Shown: positions 35,990-44,090, counted from the stretch's first letter. The stretch: DNA of 64,000 nt from Tenacibaculum sp. AHE14PA (GCF_019278465.1 NZ_CP058983.1:1549501-1613500), one strand, 5' to 3'. Numbers and translations are program-made. Notes: generated from the sequence alone by a model not told the origin.

Positions 35990-37093
35990 ATGATAGAAAA
36001 GTACAAAAAAGAACAAACTGAAATTCTGATTACTAATATTTCATCGGATATTGATGATTCATTAAGAAAAAAAATAATGGATTATAGACTAGTTACATCA
36101 GTATTCCATAACAAAAAATTAATATTAAAATATATTTCAAAAGAAAAGTTAAAATTAAGTGAATCTATAAATAGCGTAACCTATAAATCAAGAAGAGGAA
36201 TAGATCAATATCTTGAATATCTATTAAAGGATCCTTATAATGATTATTTACGAAGAGATGCTGTTGAAACTTTTATAATAAGTTCCATTTTTGGTGCTTA
36301 TAAACACAAGTCGGGGATAAACTTTTTAGATCCTAAAATGTATCGAGAAGTACAAGAGTTAGATCCTATTAAAAGCTTTATTCAAAGAGCTATTCTTCTA
36401 GAATATAGTTTTTTTTTAACCGATGAAATTGATAAGGTAAAGCAAATTAAAAAGACCAAGGGAGAAAAGATCCCTCAAAAAAACTCTAATAGCAGTATAT
36501 TAAAATGGATTGGAGGAAAAACATCATTAACTGAATTAATAAAAGCACTTATTGAAAATGGAAACATTAAAATAGAAAAAGAAGGTGTTATAAGTAATGA
36601 AAAAAATCAAAAAGTTATTTTTGAGAGCCTTACAAATATTCTAAACTTTAATATATCTAAGCCAGACAAATTTGTTCAAAATATTAAAAATCGTAATAAC
36701 GATGTTACAACCAAATTTCTCGATAGTTTAAGCTCAAGGCTAAAAGAATATTTTAATAAAAAAGAAAAAAATAATAAAGAAGAAGATAACAGTGAAGAAA
36801 ATATTTATCAAAAAAACTCTAATATTAGCAATTTAAAATGGGTTGGAAAAGACATAGAATTAGCTGAATTGATAAAAGCACTTATTGAAAACGGAAACAT
36901 TAAAATAGAAAAAGAAGGTGTTATAAGTAATAAAAAAAATCAAAAAGCCATTTTTGAGAGCCTTACAGATATTCTAAATTTTAAAATACAAAGTCCAAAT
37001 AAATTAATTCAAGAGATAAAAGCCAATAATAAAACCCCATTCATTGACACCTTAAGCTTAACCTTGAAAAGGTATTTTAACGAAAAAAACTAA
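35990..37093 (+). CDS. RteC-like protein with duplicated C-terminal domain
   Basis: 367 aa, lysine-rich and cytoplasmic. The N-terminal part (about 1-155: RRGIDQYLEYLLKDPYNDYL, SFIQRAILLEYSFF) is followed by two copies of an about 90-aa domain: copy 1 (about 163-260) with SSILKWIGGKTSLTELIKAL and copy 2 (about 274-367) with SNLKWVGKDIELAELIKAL. Both match the end of RteC, the regulator of CTnDOT excision, whose usual form has a single LKWTGxKTxLIELxYAL domain. The two copies are nearly identical at DNA level in their middle. Likely role: regulation of element excision or gene expression. It is preceded by S1; the next gene, an HTH protein, starts 80 bp downstream. Confidence 0.72.
   Translation: MIEKYKKEQTEILITNISSDIDDSLRKKIMDYRLVTSVFHNKKLILKYISKEKLKLSESINSVTYKSRRGIDQYLEYLLKDPYNDYLRRDAVETFIISSIFGAYKHKSGINFLDPKMYREVQELDPIKSFIQRAILLEYSFFLTDEIDKVKQIKKTKGEKIPQKNSNSSILKWIGGKTSLTELIKALIENGNIKIEKEGVISNEKNQKVIFESLTNILNFNISKPDKFVQNIKNRNNDVTTKFLDSLSSRLKEYFNKKEKNNKEEDNSEENIYQKNSNISNLKWVGKDIELAELIKALIENGNIKIEKEGVISNKKNQKAIFESLTDILNFKIQSPNKLIQEIKANNKTPFIDTLSLTLKRYFNEKN
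36479..37090 (+). repeat. Tandem intragenic duplication in the RteC-like gene
   Basis: Copy 1 (about 36479-36767) and copy 2 (about 36811-37090) encode the same domain. The block from GAATTAATAAAAGCACTT (36532 on) and its match from 36865 differ at only about a dozen of some 115 bases, much closer than the flanking parts of the two copies, suggesting recent duplication or gene conversion. Confidence 0.8.
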
Positions 37094-37173
37094 CAGTAGT
37101 ACCCTAGTAGTATCCTTCAGATATTGAACAGTAGCCGCATTTTTGCAAAGTATCAAAATAAATACTTAAAAAA

Positions 37174-37449
37174 ATGAACCAAGTGCAATTAATCGGAATC
37201 ACCCAAGAAGAACACCACCTGCCTATCTTTAGGTATATCGATAAAAAAATCGATGAATTAAAAAAACTGTGTCAACCCAAAGAACCAGTTAAATATTTAA
37301 CTAGACATGAAGTAGCAGAAATGCTATCAATGGACATCTCTAGTGTTCACAACATGAGCAAAAAGGGAATCCTACAAAAACACCAAATTTCTGGTAGAAT
37401 TCTCTATATCAGATCAGAAGTAGAAGATTCGATTATTAAACTAATTTAA
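37174..37449 (+). CDS. Helix-turn-helix (HTH_17/excisionase-like) regulator
   Basis: 91 aa. A short N-terminal helix region (IDKKIDELKKLCQPK) is followed by a winged-HTH: VKYLTRHEVAEMLSMDISSV then KKGILQKHQISGRILYIRSE. This is the common small DNA-binding protein of Bacteroidetes integrative elements, located just ahead of replication/mobilization genes. The S2 palindrome lies 97 bp downstream and could be its binding site, which is inference. Confidence 0.85.
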   Translation: MNQVQLIGITQEEHHLPIFRYIDKKIDELKKLCQPKEPVKYLTRHEVAEMLSMDISSVHNMSKKGILQKHQISGRILYIRSEVEDSIIKLI

Positions 37450-37546
37450 TAATTAGCTCAAAAAAATCATATCAAAATCTGTAGCGTTATAGAACCTACA
37501 CAGATAATTCTACATAAAGTCAAACATCATAAATCTTAAAAATTAC

Positions 37547-37611
37547 GTGTACCAGTTGGGGCTTTATGTTTCTTTTCTATAATAACAACCTATTTCCCCT
37601 AACTGGTACAC
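37547..37611. repeat. Palindrome S2 in the leader of the primase-helicase gene
   Basis: GTGTACCAGTTGGGG (37547-37561) and CCCCTAACTGGTACAC (37596-37611) pair perfectly except for one bulged T, around a 34-base AT-rich core with TTATG and TATAATAACAAC. It ends 15 bases before ATG 37627. It occurs again, inverted, as S3. Confidence 0.9.
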
Positions 37612-37626
37612 CATAACAAATATAAT

Positions 37627-40600
37627 ATGAATAACGAGTATTATTACTTTTCACCCCATACGCTTAATCCAAAGATATACAATCGCTTGGAAGCTGGCGC
37701 AACGTACAAGACATTAGACGAAGACACTAGAGATTTGCTAGATATATTGGTAAAGCAATATCCAAAAGGAGAAGCAACAGAAAGTCCTATAGATTACTGT
37801 TCTAGATTCATAATGAAACACAAGAGCGAACTCTACGAATTAAAGAAACTTAAAGGAGCTTCCTTAAAATATTTCCTTGCAGAATATTTAGAATTTCATT
37901 TTCAATGGGGTGCTAGTACCAGATCCTTTGGAAAGAACTCTGGGAAAAGAGCAGAAAGAATAACTGAAGAGGAATTGATTGAAGAAATGACGAATCCAAA
38001 TGGATCAATTAAAAAGTTATTAGATTCTTCAGGAGGAGACCTATCCGAAGTAAAACCTTTCTTACCTGCAATTATGATATCGCTTGAAACCAATACAAGA
38101 GACAAAGCCATTATGAAGTTCAAACATACAGGTAAATTTTGTTTTGACTTCGATAAACTAGAAGACTCCAAAGAAGCTATTAAATGGATGAATAAAGTAT
38201 GGAAAGGCACCAAAAATGTAAAGCCATACATGGGGTTTATATCCCCAAGGGCTAAAGGATTTAAAATATTCTGTCAAGTAGATCTTTCAAATCCTGATTT
38301 TCAAAATGATTTTAGCTTAGAAGAAAGAGAAAGTGTTATGAGACATCATAAGGTTTGGTATGAAGGTGCAAGAAAAGAATTAGCAGCAGCTTTTCCAGAA
38401 CTAGAAGACAAAATTGATATATCTACTAACGATCCTCAACGTCTAACTTACTTGCCTTTCATAGCAGATAAAGCTAACAACTTCAAATATAACCTCTCTC
38501 AAGTTTCCAACTACTCAGAAATTGTAACTATTGAAAAGGAACAAGTTCGTAAGGAACTCCTTAAGAAGATCTCTGAAAACAAGGCTGAGGTAGACAAGAT
38601 CATGAAAGCTCAGAATATAAAATCTGAAGTAGATGCTTATCATCTTTTAATAAAGAATAAATCTCATCATTTTGATTTAGAGTACGAAACAGATAAATTT
38701 ATTAAAGTAATAGATTTTATAGAAGATTTATCACTTAAAGATGATAGAGTTTCTAATTGGGTACACGAAAAATTTAACGATTATCACGCATTAAACAAGT
38801 TATGCTGGGTACTATATGGAGTATTTGGTGATTTAGCAATTGAACAATTAAAAAGACTAATTCCTGAAGGATCTAATAAATTAGATGAAGATCATAATGA
38901 TTATCGTTGGGCAATCAGATCAAAAGATAGTTATACTGAAGAACAGTTAAGTTCATTATCACTTGGAGTATTTTACGAATTGGTTAGAAAATTGGAAGGT
39001 GTAAAAGATTTTCTTTCAGAACAGTATAGATTATCTTCAGGTAAAGTAACCGATTTTAAACTACTTAATGATTATTACGAAACCTATACAAGAAATAAAG
39101 GATTATACGAAGAAGATGATAACAAAGCTGATTTATCCGAGTTTTTAGATGAAATCACCAATTATATTGATAAAAAGAAAGTAAGATTGCCTTTAATTAA
39201 AGAATTAGAGACTATTCCTGCTGAGATTACTTTAGGATATAATGACTATCTAGATAAAGATGTTATGCACAATTTATTTCAAAATAAATATGCTGACAAA
39301 AGAATCTTTTGCCTTCGAAGTCAATGTGGCACAGGAAAAAACAGCATTGCTGGTCATCCAGATTTCAAGATGAAAGGTAGGACTATATTAAGTGAACCAT
39401 TTATGGCGATTCAAAATCAGATTGCTAAAGAAGCATGGGATGAAGAAAACAGACCTGATCAAGTTTTTGTCAATTCCAATATTGAAAATACTCTTAAAAG
39501 TTTCAAAAAGAAAGATACAGAAGTTATTAGAGTCAATTATGAAAAAACCTTAAGAGGAAAAGAACTCCCAAAATCGGATAACTTAGTTGTTCATTGCACT
39601 TATAATCAAGTACTGAATATAAGTCATGAAGAGATGACTACTTTCGATTATATCTTCATTGATGAAGCTCATACATTGTCTGATGGACTTGACTATAGAG
39701 CTGATGTTATTTCTAGGCTCATACATCACATTATTGAATTTGTTGCAAAAAAAATAAAGTGTAAAACTAAAGTTATTTTCATGTCTGGAACTCCTAATGT
39801 TGAAACCCATGTTATACCAGAGCTAATGGAGCGTTATCATATAAAATCACTATTCCAAAGAATTATAGTTGATAAAAATTACGAAAGGAAACCGATTATA
39901 CATTTAACTCATTTAGATACAAATAATTCTTCTGAAAGATTTGATGAGGTTGTAAATCAAATGAATAAATATTTAAAAGAAGAAAGAAAAGTATGTCACA
40001 TTTTTAACAACAAAGCTAAAATGGACGATTGTATCAGAGAGATTCAAACCAAATTATCTTCTGATATTAAAGTTGGGGTATTTTATTCAGGGTCAGAAGG
40101 AAAATGTACACAAAATATATTATCAGGTAAATTTGGAGATTATGATATAGTTCTTGCAACAACTTTTTTCATAAATGGTATTAACATAAATAAAGATGGA
40201 CTTACAAAAGAAGGGGGAATCTCTACTCAAAAATATGGTGTGATCATAGATTTAGGAGTTTTTCATACTAAAATTAGTGCTATAAATGCAATTCAAGCAA
40301 TTAATAGATTTAGAAATAGACTAATTCACAGCACAGTATTCTTACCAAAAATATTTAAACCAGACCCCAAGAATTCTTCAAGAAAGTTTAGTTTTAGAAA
40401 TGCAGGAAAAACACTTCTTGGAATCAACAAGTATAACTATCATTTACTAAGTACTAATAAAAACGCTACTCCCAACGAGATAGTAGAAGAGGAAGAAAAA
40501 GAGAAAGTCCATTTATTAGGAGAAGTAAGAAAAAATCCTAAAAAAGTAACACTAAAAGATATTACAATATTTACTCAAGAAGAAGATAATAAAAAGCTTG

Positions 40601-42429
40601 TAATAGATAGTATCAGTAAAAAAGGAAGAATGTATGAGGATTGGTTTTGCTCTTTAGATGGATATCATCTTTTAGCTAAAGATGCAGGATTTAATTCTAT
40701 TATTAAACATAAAAATATTGGTGAACCCCTTAAGGAAATGACCGAAGATCAAATAGATTTAGAAAACGAACTTATAAGTAATTTATTGAATGATGAAAGA
40801 GCTATGGATTATCTTGAAAACCAAATAGATCCAGAGAGAAGAATATATGTAAAAGCTTCTGACAAGATATCAGATCCTCTTAGCACAAATATTGGAAATT
40901 TCACTACTATAGAATCGATTAACGATCGCTATATTATTCAAGGTGATTTTCATTTTTCTCATGAAAGAGCTGTAAATAAGTTAATAATACACCATTTAAG
41001 ATTATGTTATCTATATGGTTCCGACAAGGCTATTAAAATCTTACGTTTTTTAATAAACCCAGAGGCAGACTTATTAATTTCCAAAAACTCAAGTTACCTC
41101 AAAAATATTAATAAATATATAAACTCTTGTAATGCCACTCAAAACAGCAAACTGATTCAAGGCATAAATTATATAAAAGCCTTAGACTTTCTATCAGAGA
41201 AAAAATTAGGAATTATCAAAGAAGTTAAACCTACTTACATATCGTATACAATTCCTAATGTGGATTTAGTAAAAGATCTTAAAAACATGTGGGCTAAACA
41301 GCAACATGAAGACACCATGTATAAGTTAGATGTCTCTAATTCTAAGGAAAAGGAAGAACTTAAAAAATATTATTCGAATACGGAGTTAATAAAAATACCT
41401 GATTTAAAGGAATTAGAAACCCAATTAGATAAATTATCTAATTACACTTCCCTAAAGTATTCTAAAACAGAAAATCTTAAAACCTTAGAGACTATAATTA
41501 TACCTAGAGTTCTCAGAAGTAAAAAATTACTATCTGATATGGATATAGAAATCAACGAATTTGTTGAGCCTGAATTATCCGTCACTAAAGATAATTTAGA
41601 TGAGTTGACTAAGTTTTGTAACAATAATTTAATAAAGTTGAAATCTTACGTAAAACCATTATTGAAATCAAACAATAATTACATACAAGATATATTTAAT
41701 TCTCTTGAAGATAAATTAAAAAATAAAGACATTTATAGCTCCATAGAATATGTAGATAATTTAATTGAAAACCCTATTGTACCTAATTTTTTAGGTGAGT
41801 CTAATATTCTCAACAAATTAAAAATTGATTTTAGCAAATGGGATGGTTTATTATTAACTTCTTTTAAGACTTCTGAATACACCAGTTATTTGAAACTTAA
41901 AAATTTAAAATATATACCTTTTATTCATAAAACATTTTTCTGTGAAGAAGGATTCAAATTAGAGAGCTTAGACAATAAGTTCACTCTAGATTTAAATGAA
42001 AAAGATGTATTTAATTCTTTGAAAAAAAAATCTAAGCTATTTAAAGGTGCTAGAAAAACAAGATTAAGAGAGGGCTCCAGTAGAGTTACTCTAAATTCAA
42101 ATACTACAAAGACTTCCTATGTGGTTCTAAACAAAAAAGGTGACATCATTTATTCAGACTTCTCTCTTACCAAAGCTTGTAAATTTTTATGCCAACATGC
42201 TTTTGACAATGACAGATTTGTAATGAAAGATGGAAGTACTCCTCCTAAAAGTTTTAATAAAGGTATTTATAATTCTGATACATTTAAAAGAGATTATTAC
42301 TCTAATAGTTCTGAAAGTAAATCAATTGCAAATTATAGTATAATAGTATTTGACGTCAATATTCAAGACTACAGAGATCATTTAGATAGATTAAAAAAAG
42401 CACCAAAAAATAAAAAGAAAATTGCCTAA
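37627..42429 (+). CDS. Primase (VirE-N/BT4734-like) - SF2 helicase fusion, replication protein of a mobile element
   Basis: 1600 aa. The BT4734/VirE-N primase-like domain has FDFDKL (173-178), SPRAKGFK (206-213) and DISTNDPQRLTYLPF (about 263-277), the acidic and basic residues of this archaeo-eukaryotic-primase-like fold. The helicase has Walker A CGTGKNS (about 567-573), FIDEAH (DEAH 679-682), MSGTPN (motif III), LATTFFINGINI (motif V) and QAINRFRNR (motif VI, 890-898), an order resembling origin-binding-protein helicases. About 700 C-terminal residues, Lys/Asn-rich, are unassigned. The S2 palindrome immediately precedes it. It probably initiates element replication; origin binding is inferred. 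Confidence 0.82.
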   Translation: MNNEYYYFSPHTLNPKIYNRLEAGATYKTLDEDTRDLLDILVKQYPKGEATESPIDYCSRFIMKHKSELYELKKLKGASLKYFLAEYLEFHFQWGASTRSFGKNSGKRAERITEEELIEEMTNPNGSIKKLLDSSGGDLSEVKPFLPAIMISLETNTRDKAIMKFKHTGKFCFDFDKLEDSKEAIKWMNKVWKGTKNVKPYMGFISPRAKGFKIFCQVDLSNPDFQNDFSLEERESVMRHHKVWYEGARKELAAAFPELEDKIDISTNDPQRLTYLPFIADKANNFKYNLSQVSNYSEIVTIEKEQVRKELLKKISENKAEVDKIMKAQNIKSEVDAYHLLIKNKSHHFDLEYETDKFIKVIDFIEDLSLKDDRVSNWVHEKFNDYHALNKLCWVLYGVFGDLAIEQLKRLIPEGSNKLDEDHNDYRWAIRSKDSYTEEQLSSLSLGVFYELVRKLEGVKDFLSEQYRLSSGKVTDFKLLNDYYETYTRNKGLYEEDDNKADLSEFLDEITNYIDKKKVRLPLIKELETIPAEITLGYNDYLDKDVMHNLFQNKYADKRIFCLRSQCGTGKNSIAGHPDFKMKGRTILSEPFMAIQNQIAKEAWDEENRPDQVFVNSNIENTLKSFKKKDTEVIRVNYEKTLRGKELPKSDNLVVHCTYNQVLNISHEEMTTFDYIFIDEAHTLSDGLDYRADVISRLIHHIIEFVAKKIKCKTKVIFMSGTPNVETHVIPELMERYHIKSLFQRIIVDKNYERKPIIHLTHLDTNNSSERFDEVVNQMNKYLKEERKVCHIFNNKAKMDDCIREIQTKLSSDIKVGVFYSGSEGKCTQNILSGKFGDYDIVLATTFFINGININKDGLTKEGGISTQKYGVIIDLGVFHTKISAINAIQAINRFRNRLIHSTVFLPKIFKPDPKNSSRKFSFRNAGKTLLGINKYNYHLLSTNKNATPNEIVEEEEKEKVHLLGEVRKNPKKVTLKDITIFTQEEDNKKLVIDSISKKGRMYEDWFCSLDGYHLLAKDAGFNSIIKHKNIGEPLKEMTEDQIDLENELISNLLNDERAMDYLENQIDPERRIYVKASDKISDPLSTNIGNFTTIESINDRYIIQGDFHFSHERAVNKLIIHHLRLCYLYGSDKAIKILRFLINPEADLLISKNSSYLKNINKYINSCNATQNSKLIQGINYIKALDFLSEKKLGIIKEVKPTYISYTIPNVDLVKDLKNMWAKQQHEDTMYKLDVSNSKEKEELKKYYSNTELIKIPDLKELETQLDKLSNYTSLKYSKTENLKTLETIIIPRVLRSKKLLSDMDIEINEFVEPELSVTKDNLDELTKFCNNNLIKLKSYVKPLLKSNNNYIQDIFNSLEDKLKNKDIYSSIEYVDNLIENPIVPNFLGESNILNKLKIDFSKWDGLLLTSFKTSEYTSYLKLKNLKYIPFIHKTFFCEEGFKLESLDNKFTLDLNEKDVFNSLKKKSKLFKGARKTRLREGSSRVTLNSNTTKTSYVVLNKKGDIIYSDFSLTKACKFLCQHAFDNDRFVMKDGSTPPKSFNKGIYNSDTFKRDYYSNSSESKSIANYSIIVFDVNIQDYRDHLDRLKKAPKNKKKIA

Positions 42430-42481
42430 TTTTTTCTAGAAGAAGCTATCAATTATAATTAATCTTTAGTTAGAGAGTAAG

Positions 42482-42516
42482 ACAACAAGAAACGATTAAT
42501 GTTTCTTGTTGTTTTT
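42482..42516. terminator. Terminator after the primase-helicase gene
   Basis: The 12-bp stem ACAACAAGAAAC / GTTTCTTGTTGT (42482-42493 with 42501-42512) is followed by T5. It is shared with the convergent minus-strand gene. Confidence 0.9.
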
Positions 42517-42521
42517 CTTTT

Positions 42522-42875
42522 TCATCTCTCCAAAAAAGAAATAATTTCGCTCATCATACTTTCCCACGCAAACCAAGTTAACCAATTAAAATATTGGGTT
42601 TCATCTTGTGGACTTGGTTTGTTTTCTAATTTACCACAATCACATTCAAATTCATCTAAAATTTGCAATATTGACAAATGATATTTTTTAGCGAAAGCCA
42701 CTGTGTCTTTGTAATAAATCATACCAGAAACAGATCCGCTGTTCGCTGTATAATAATCTTGAGGATGCTCCTTAAGTCTATTCCACTCCACATTTCCTTG
42801 CTTTAATAGTTTCTTATGGAAATTCGGAAATGAGCTGTAATTTTCCAAGAAATTCTTTTTACTCTTTTTAGCCAT
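42522..42875 (-). CDS. Conserved hypothetical protein of Bacteroidetes elements
   Basis: 117 aa from ATG 42875 (MAKKSKKNFLENYSSF); an ATG at 42899 would add eight residues. The conserved second half contains SGMIYYKDTVAFAKKYHLSI, DEFECDCGKLENKP and ETQYFNWLTWFAWESMMSE, a pattern seen in small proteins of Bacteroidetes accessory regions. Function unknown and no known catalytic motif. The Cys pair CDC could bind a metal, but a single pair is weak evidence. Confidence 0.65.
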   Translation of the reverse strand: MAKKSKKNFLENYSSFPNFHKKLLKQGNVEWNRLKEHPQDYYTANSGSVSGMIYYKDTVAFAKKYHLSILQILDEFECDCGKLENKPSPQDETQYFNWLTWFAWESMMSEIISFLER

Positions 42876-43002
42876 AATAGTAAATTTTAAGTTTACCATA
42901 AGGTCATTTCGTAAAATAAAGGTTGTATTTAATCGTAGAAAAACTACAACAAGCTATAGTCGGGAAATGTCAAAACTTTACATTCAATTTAATTGAAACT
43001 CG

Positions 43003-43031
43003 CCCCACATTTGTATGTTTTTAATTTAAAA
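43003..43031 (+). repeat. 29-bp direct repeat of the S1 right arm and flank
   Basis: CCCCACATTTGTATG plus the next 14 bases are identical to 35833-35861. No matching left arm exists here, so it is a half palindrome, and it sits exactly where the inverted gene fossil begins. It looks like a recombination junction. Confidence 0.85.
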
Positions 43032-43039
43032 CTTAGATG

Positions 43040-43098
43040 TAAATCTATCTGGATTAAGCCTATGTATAGATTGAAAAGTAATAACACTTGTTATTCAT
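43040..43098 (-). pseudogene. Fossil 5' end of a second primase-helicase gene (minus strand)
   Basis: Read on the minus strand from ATG 43098 it gives MNNKCYYFSIYT then a stop, matching the start MNNEYYYFSPHT of the intact gene at 37627; similarity at DNA level continues to a CTTAATCC block. Its upstream side is S3, as the intact gene has S2. Confidence 0.75.
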
Positions 43099-43212
43099 TT
43101 TATGTTTGTTATGGTGTACCAGTTAGGGGAAATGGGTTGTTATTATAGAAAAGAAACATAAATCCCCAACTGGTACACGTAATTTTTAAAATTTATGATG
43201 CCTGACTTTAGA
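43060..43212. repeat. Long inverted repeat partner of 37510-37660
   Basis: The reverse complement of this segment aligns with 37510-37660 over some 150 bases: the region upstream of S2, S2 itself, and the first about 30 bases of the primase-helicase coding region, with scattered mismatches. It is thus a diverged inverted copy bracketing the gene. Confidence 0.85.
43114..43178. repeat. Palindrome S3 (inverted copy of S2)
   Basis: GTGTACCAGTTAGGGG (43114-43129) and CCCCAACTGGTACAC (43164-43178) surround a 34-base core that, reverse-complemented, differs from the S2 core at only two positions. The bulged base is kept on the same arm relative to the core, so the core has not flipped within its arms. 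Confidence 0.9.
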
Positions 43213-43310
43213 TGAGGTTATCTGATTAAATGAAAACACCTGAGATCTACTAGATATCCTGATAGATCAACATTCACAAGGAGAAGTAATAGAAAGCTCT
43301 ATAGAAGCTT
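43213..43310 (+). pseudogene. Fossil of primase-helicase codons about 32-56 (plus strand)
   Basis: In the frame ENT*DLLDILIDQHSQGEVIE (43235 onward) it matches EDTRDLLDILVKQYPKGEATE of the intact 1600-aa protein; one Arg codon has become TGA and a second stop follows the SSIEA equivalent. It lies on the opposite strand from the fossil start at 43098, implying an inversion inside an old gene copy. Confidence 0.75.
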
Positions 43311-43346
43311 AACTCTGATAAAGCAACACGACTTTCTTAAATAACA

Positions 43347-43374
43347 AAAAGATGAACCTAAGGACTCATCTTTT
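43347..43374 (+). terminator. Weak terminator-like hairpin
   Basis: AAAAGATGA / TCATCTTTT with a 10-base loop and a T-rich right arm, between the primase fossil and the DUF1508 pseudogene. It may belong to a lost gene on either strand. Confidence 0.35.
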
Positions 43375-43399
43375 CGTGTTTTAACTATTTAATAAACTA

Positions 43400-43530
43400 C
43401 TAAGAATTATCTTCTACAGTAGCATTTGGTGCATTATTTTTAACAGAAGCTATTCCATTGCATCATTACTTGAATACATTTCACTGGTTCCAATGATTTG
43501 TTCGTTGGATGCTTTTAGATTGAACTTTCT
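43400..43530 (-). pseudogene. DUF1508 (YegP-like) protein remnant, frameshifted
   Basis: The minus strand reads KFNLKASNEQIIGTSEMYSS then NDAME and a stop; shifting one base restores IASVKNNAPNATVEDNS and the natural stop at 43400. This is the C-terminal DUF1508 repeat (FxLKAxNGQxIGxSExYxS...VKxNAPxA). The N-terminal start is also missing, so the gene is broken. Confidence 0.75.
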
Positions 43531-43571
43531 TATAAAAAACTAAAAATAGAGTTAAGTTTAATATAGTTTAT

Positions 43572-43579
43572 TAACTTTG
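43572..43579 (+). promoter_or_regulatory. -7 box TAACTTTG
   Basis: A perfect TAnnTTTG match, 25 bases before ATG 43605 of the secreted hypothetical protein gene. Confidence 0.6.
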
Positions 43580-43604
43580 TAATATTGCTTATAAAAGAAT
43601 TATT

Positions 43605-44090
43605 ATGACAAGATTAAAATGTAATTTAGCATCTATTATATTTTTATTATTTACTAGTATTATATGGTCACAGGATTTAACTTGTACTGACTTCAAAACA
43701 GGAAAATTCTTTATTCCTATTAACAAAGAATTGAAAAAATATTCTATAAAATCAGGAGATAGTATAGCAGAAAACTCTTTTAAGTTAAAACCAGAGATAA
43801 AAAACATTATCATTATTAGAGATAAAGATACTCAAACTGAGTTCCCAAACGGAATTAACGGAGGAAATCCTCAATATGAATTAATCAAATGGATTAATGA
43901 CTGTTCATACCGTTTAACATACGATTCTTCTAAAATGGATTTAAATACTAATATGAAATGGATAAATAAAAACAATGGAATCTTAGTTTCTAAAATAAAG
44001 ATAGAAGACAAGTGCATGTCTTATAAAGCCACAATTACCACAACCGAAGGGAAAGAAATTTCACAGAAAGGAATAATTTGCAAAGAATAA
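43605..44090 (+). CDS. Secreted hypothetical protein
   Basis: 161 aa with a signal peptide (MTRLKCNLASIIFLLFTSII, cleaved near WSQ). The mature part has four Cys (LTCTDF, NDCSYRL, DKCMSYK, GIICKE), probably two disulphides, and the phrase TCTDFKTGKFFI near its start, a pattern I associate with small exported Flavobacteriaceae proteins. No catalytic motif. It is followed after 22 bp by a small membrane-protein gene. Confidence 0.75.
   Translation: MTRLKCNLASIIFLLFTSIIWSQDLTCTDFKTGKFFIPINKELKKYSIKSGDSIAENSFKLKPEIKNIIIIRDKDTQTEFPNGINGGNPQYELIKWINDCSYRLTYDSSKMDLNTNMKWINKNNGILVSKIKIEDKCMSYKATITTTEGKEISQKGIICKE

Larger units (their letters stand above)
34560..43380. mobile_element. Candidate defective integrative/mobilizable element downstream of ssrA
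   Basis: The region holds two excisionase/MerR-like HTH proteins, an RteC-like protein and a VirE-N/BT4734-type primase-helicase, gene types known from Bacteroidetes conjugative and mobilizable elements. It is rich in palindromes, inverted repeats and gene fossils, and lies directly after ssrA, a common integration target. No integrase or relaxase gene is present, and no second copy of the ssrA 3' end was found in the window, so the borders are approximate and the element is probably degenerate. Confidence 0.55.

Noticed and set aside
35785..43178. CRISPR array or simple transcription terminators as explanation of S1-S3
   Set aside because: The repeats are few, far apart and inverted; they lack T-tracts after the right arm and have 33-34 base cores, so neither CRISPR nor intrinsic terminators fit.
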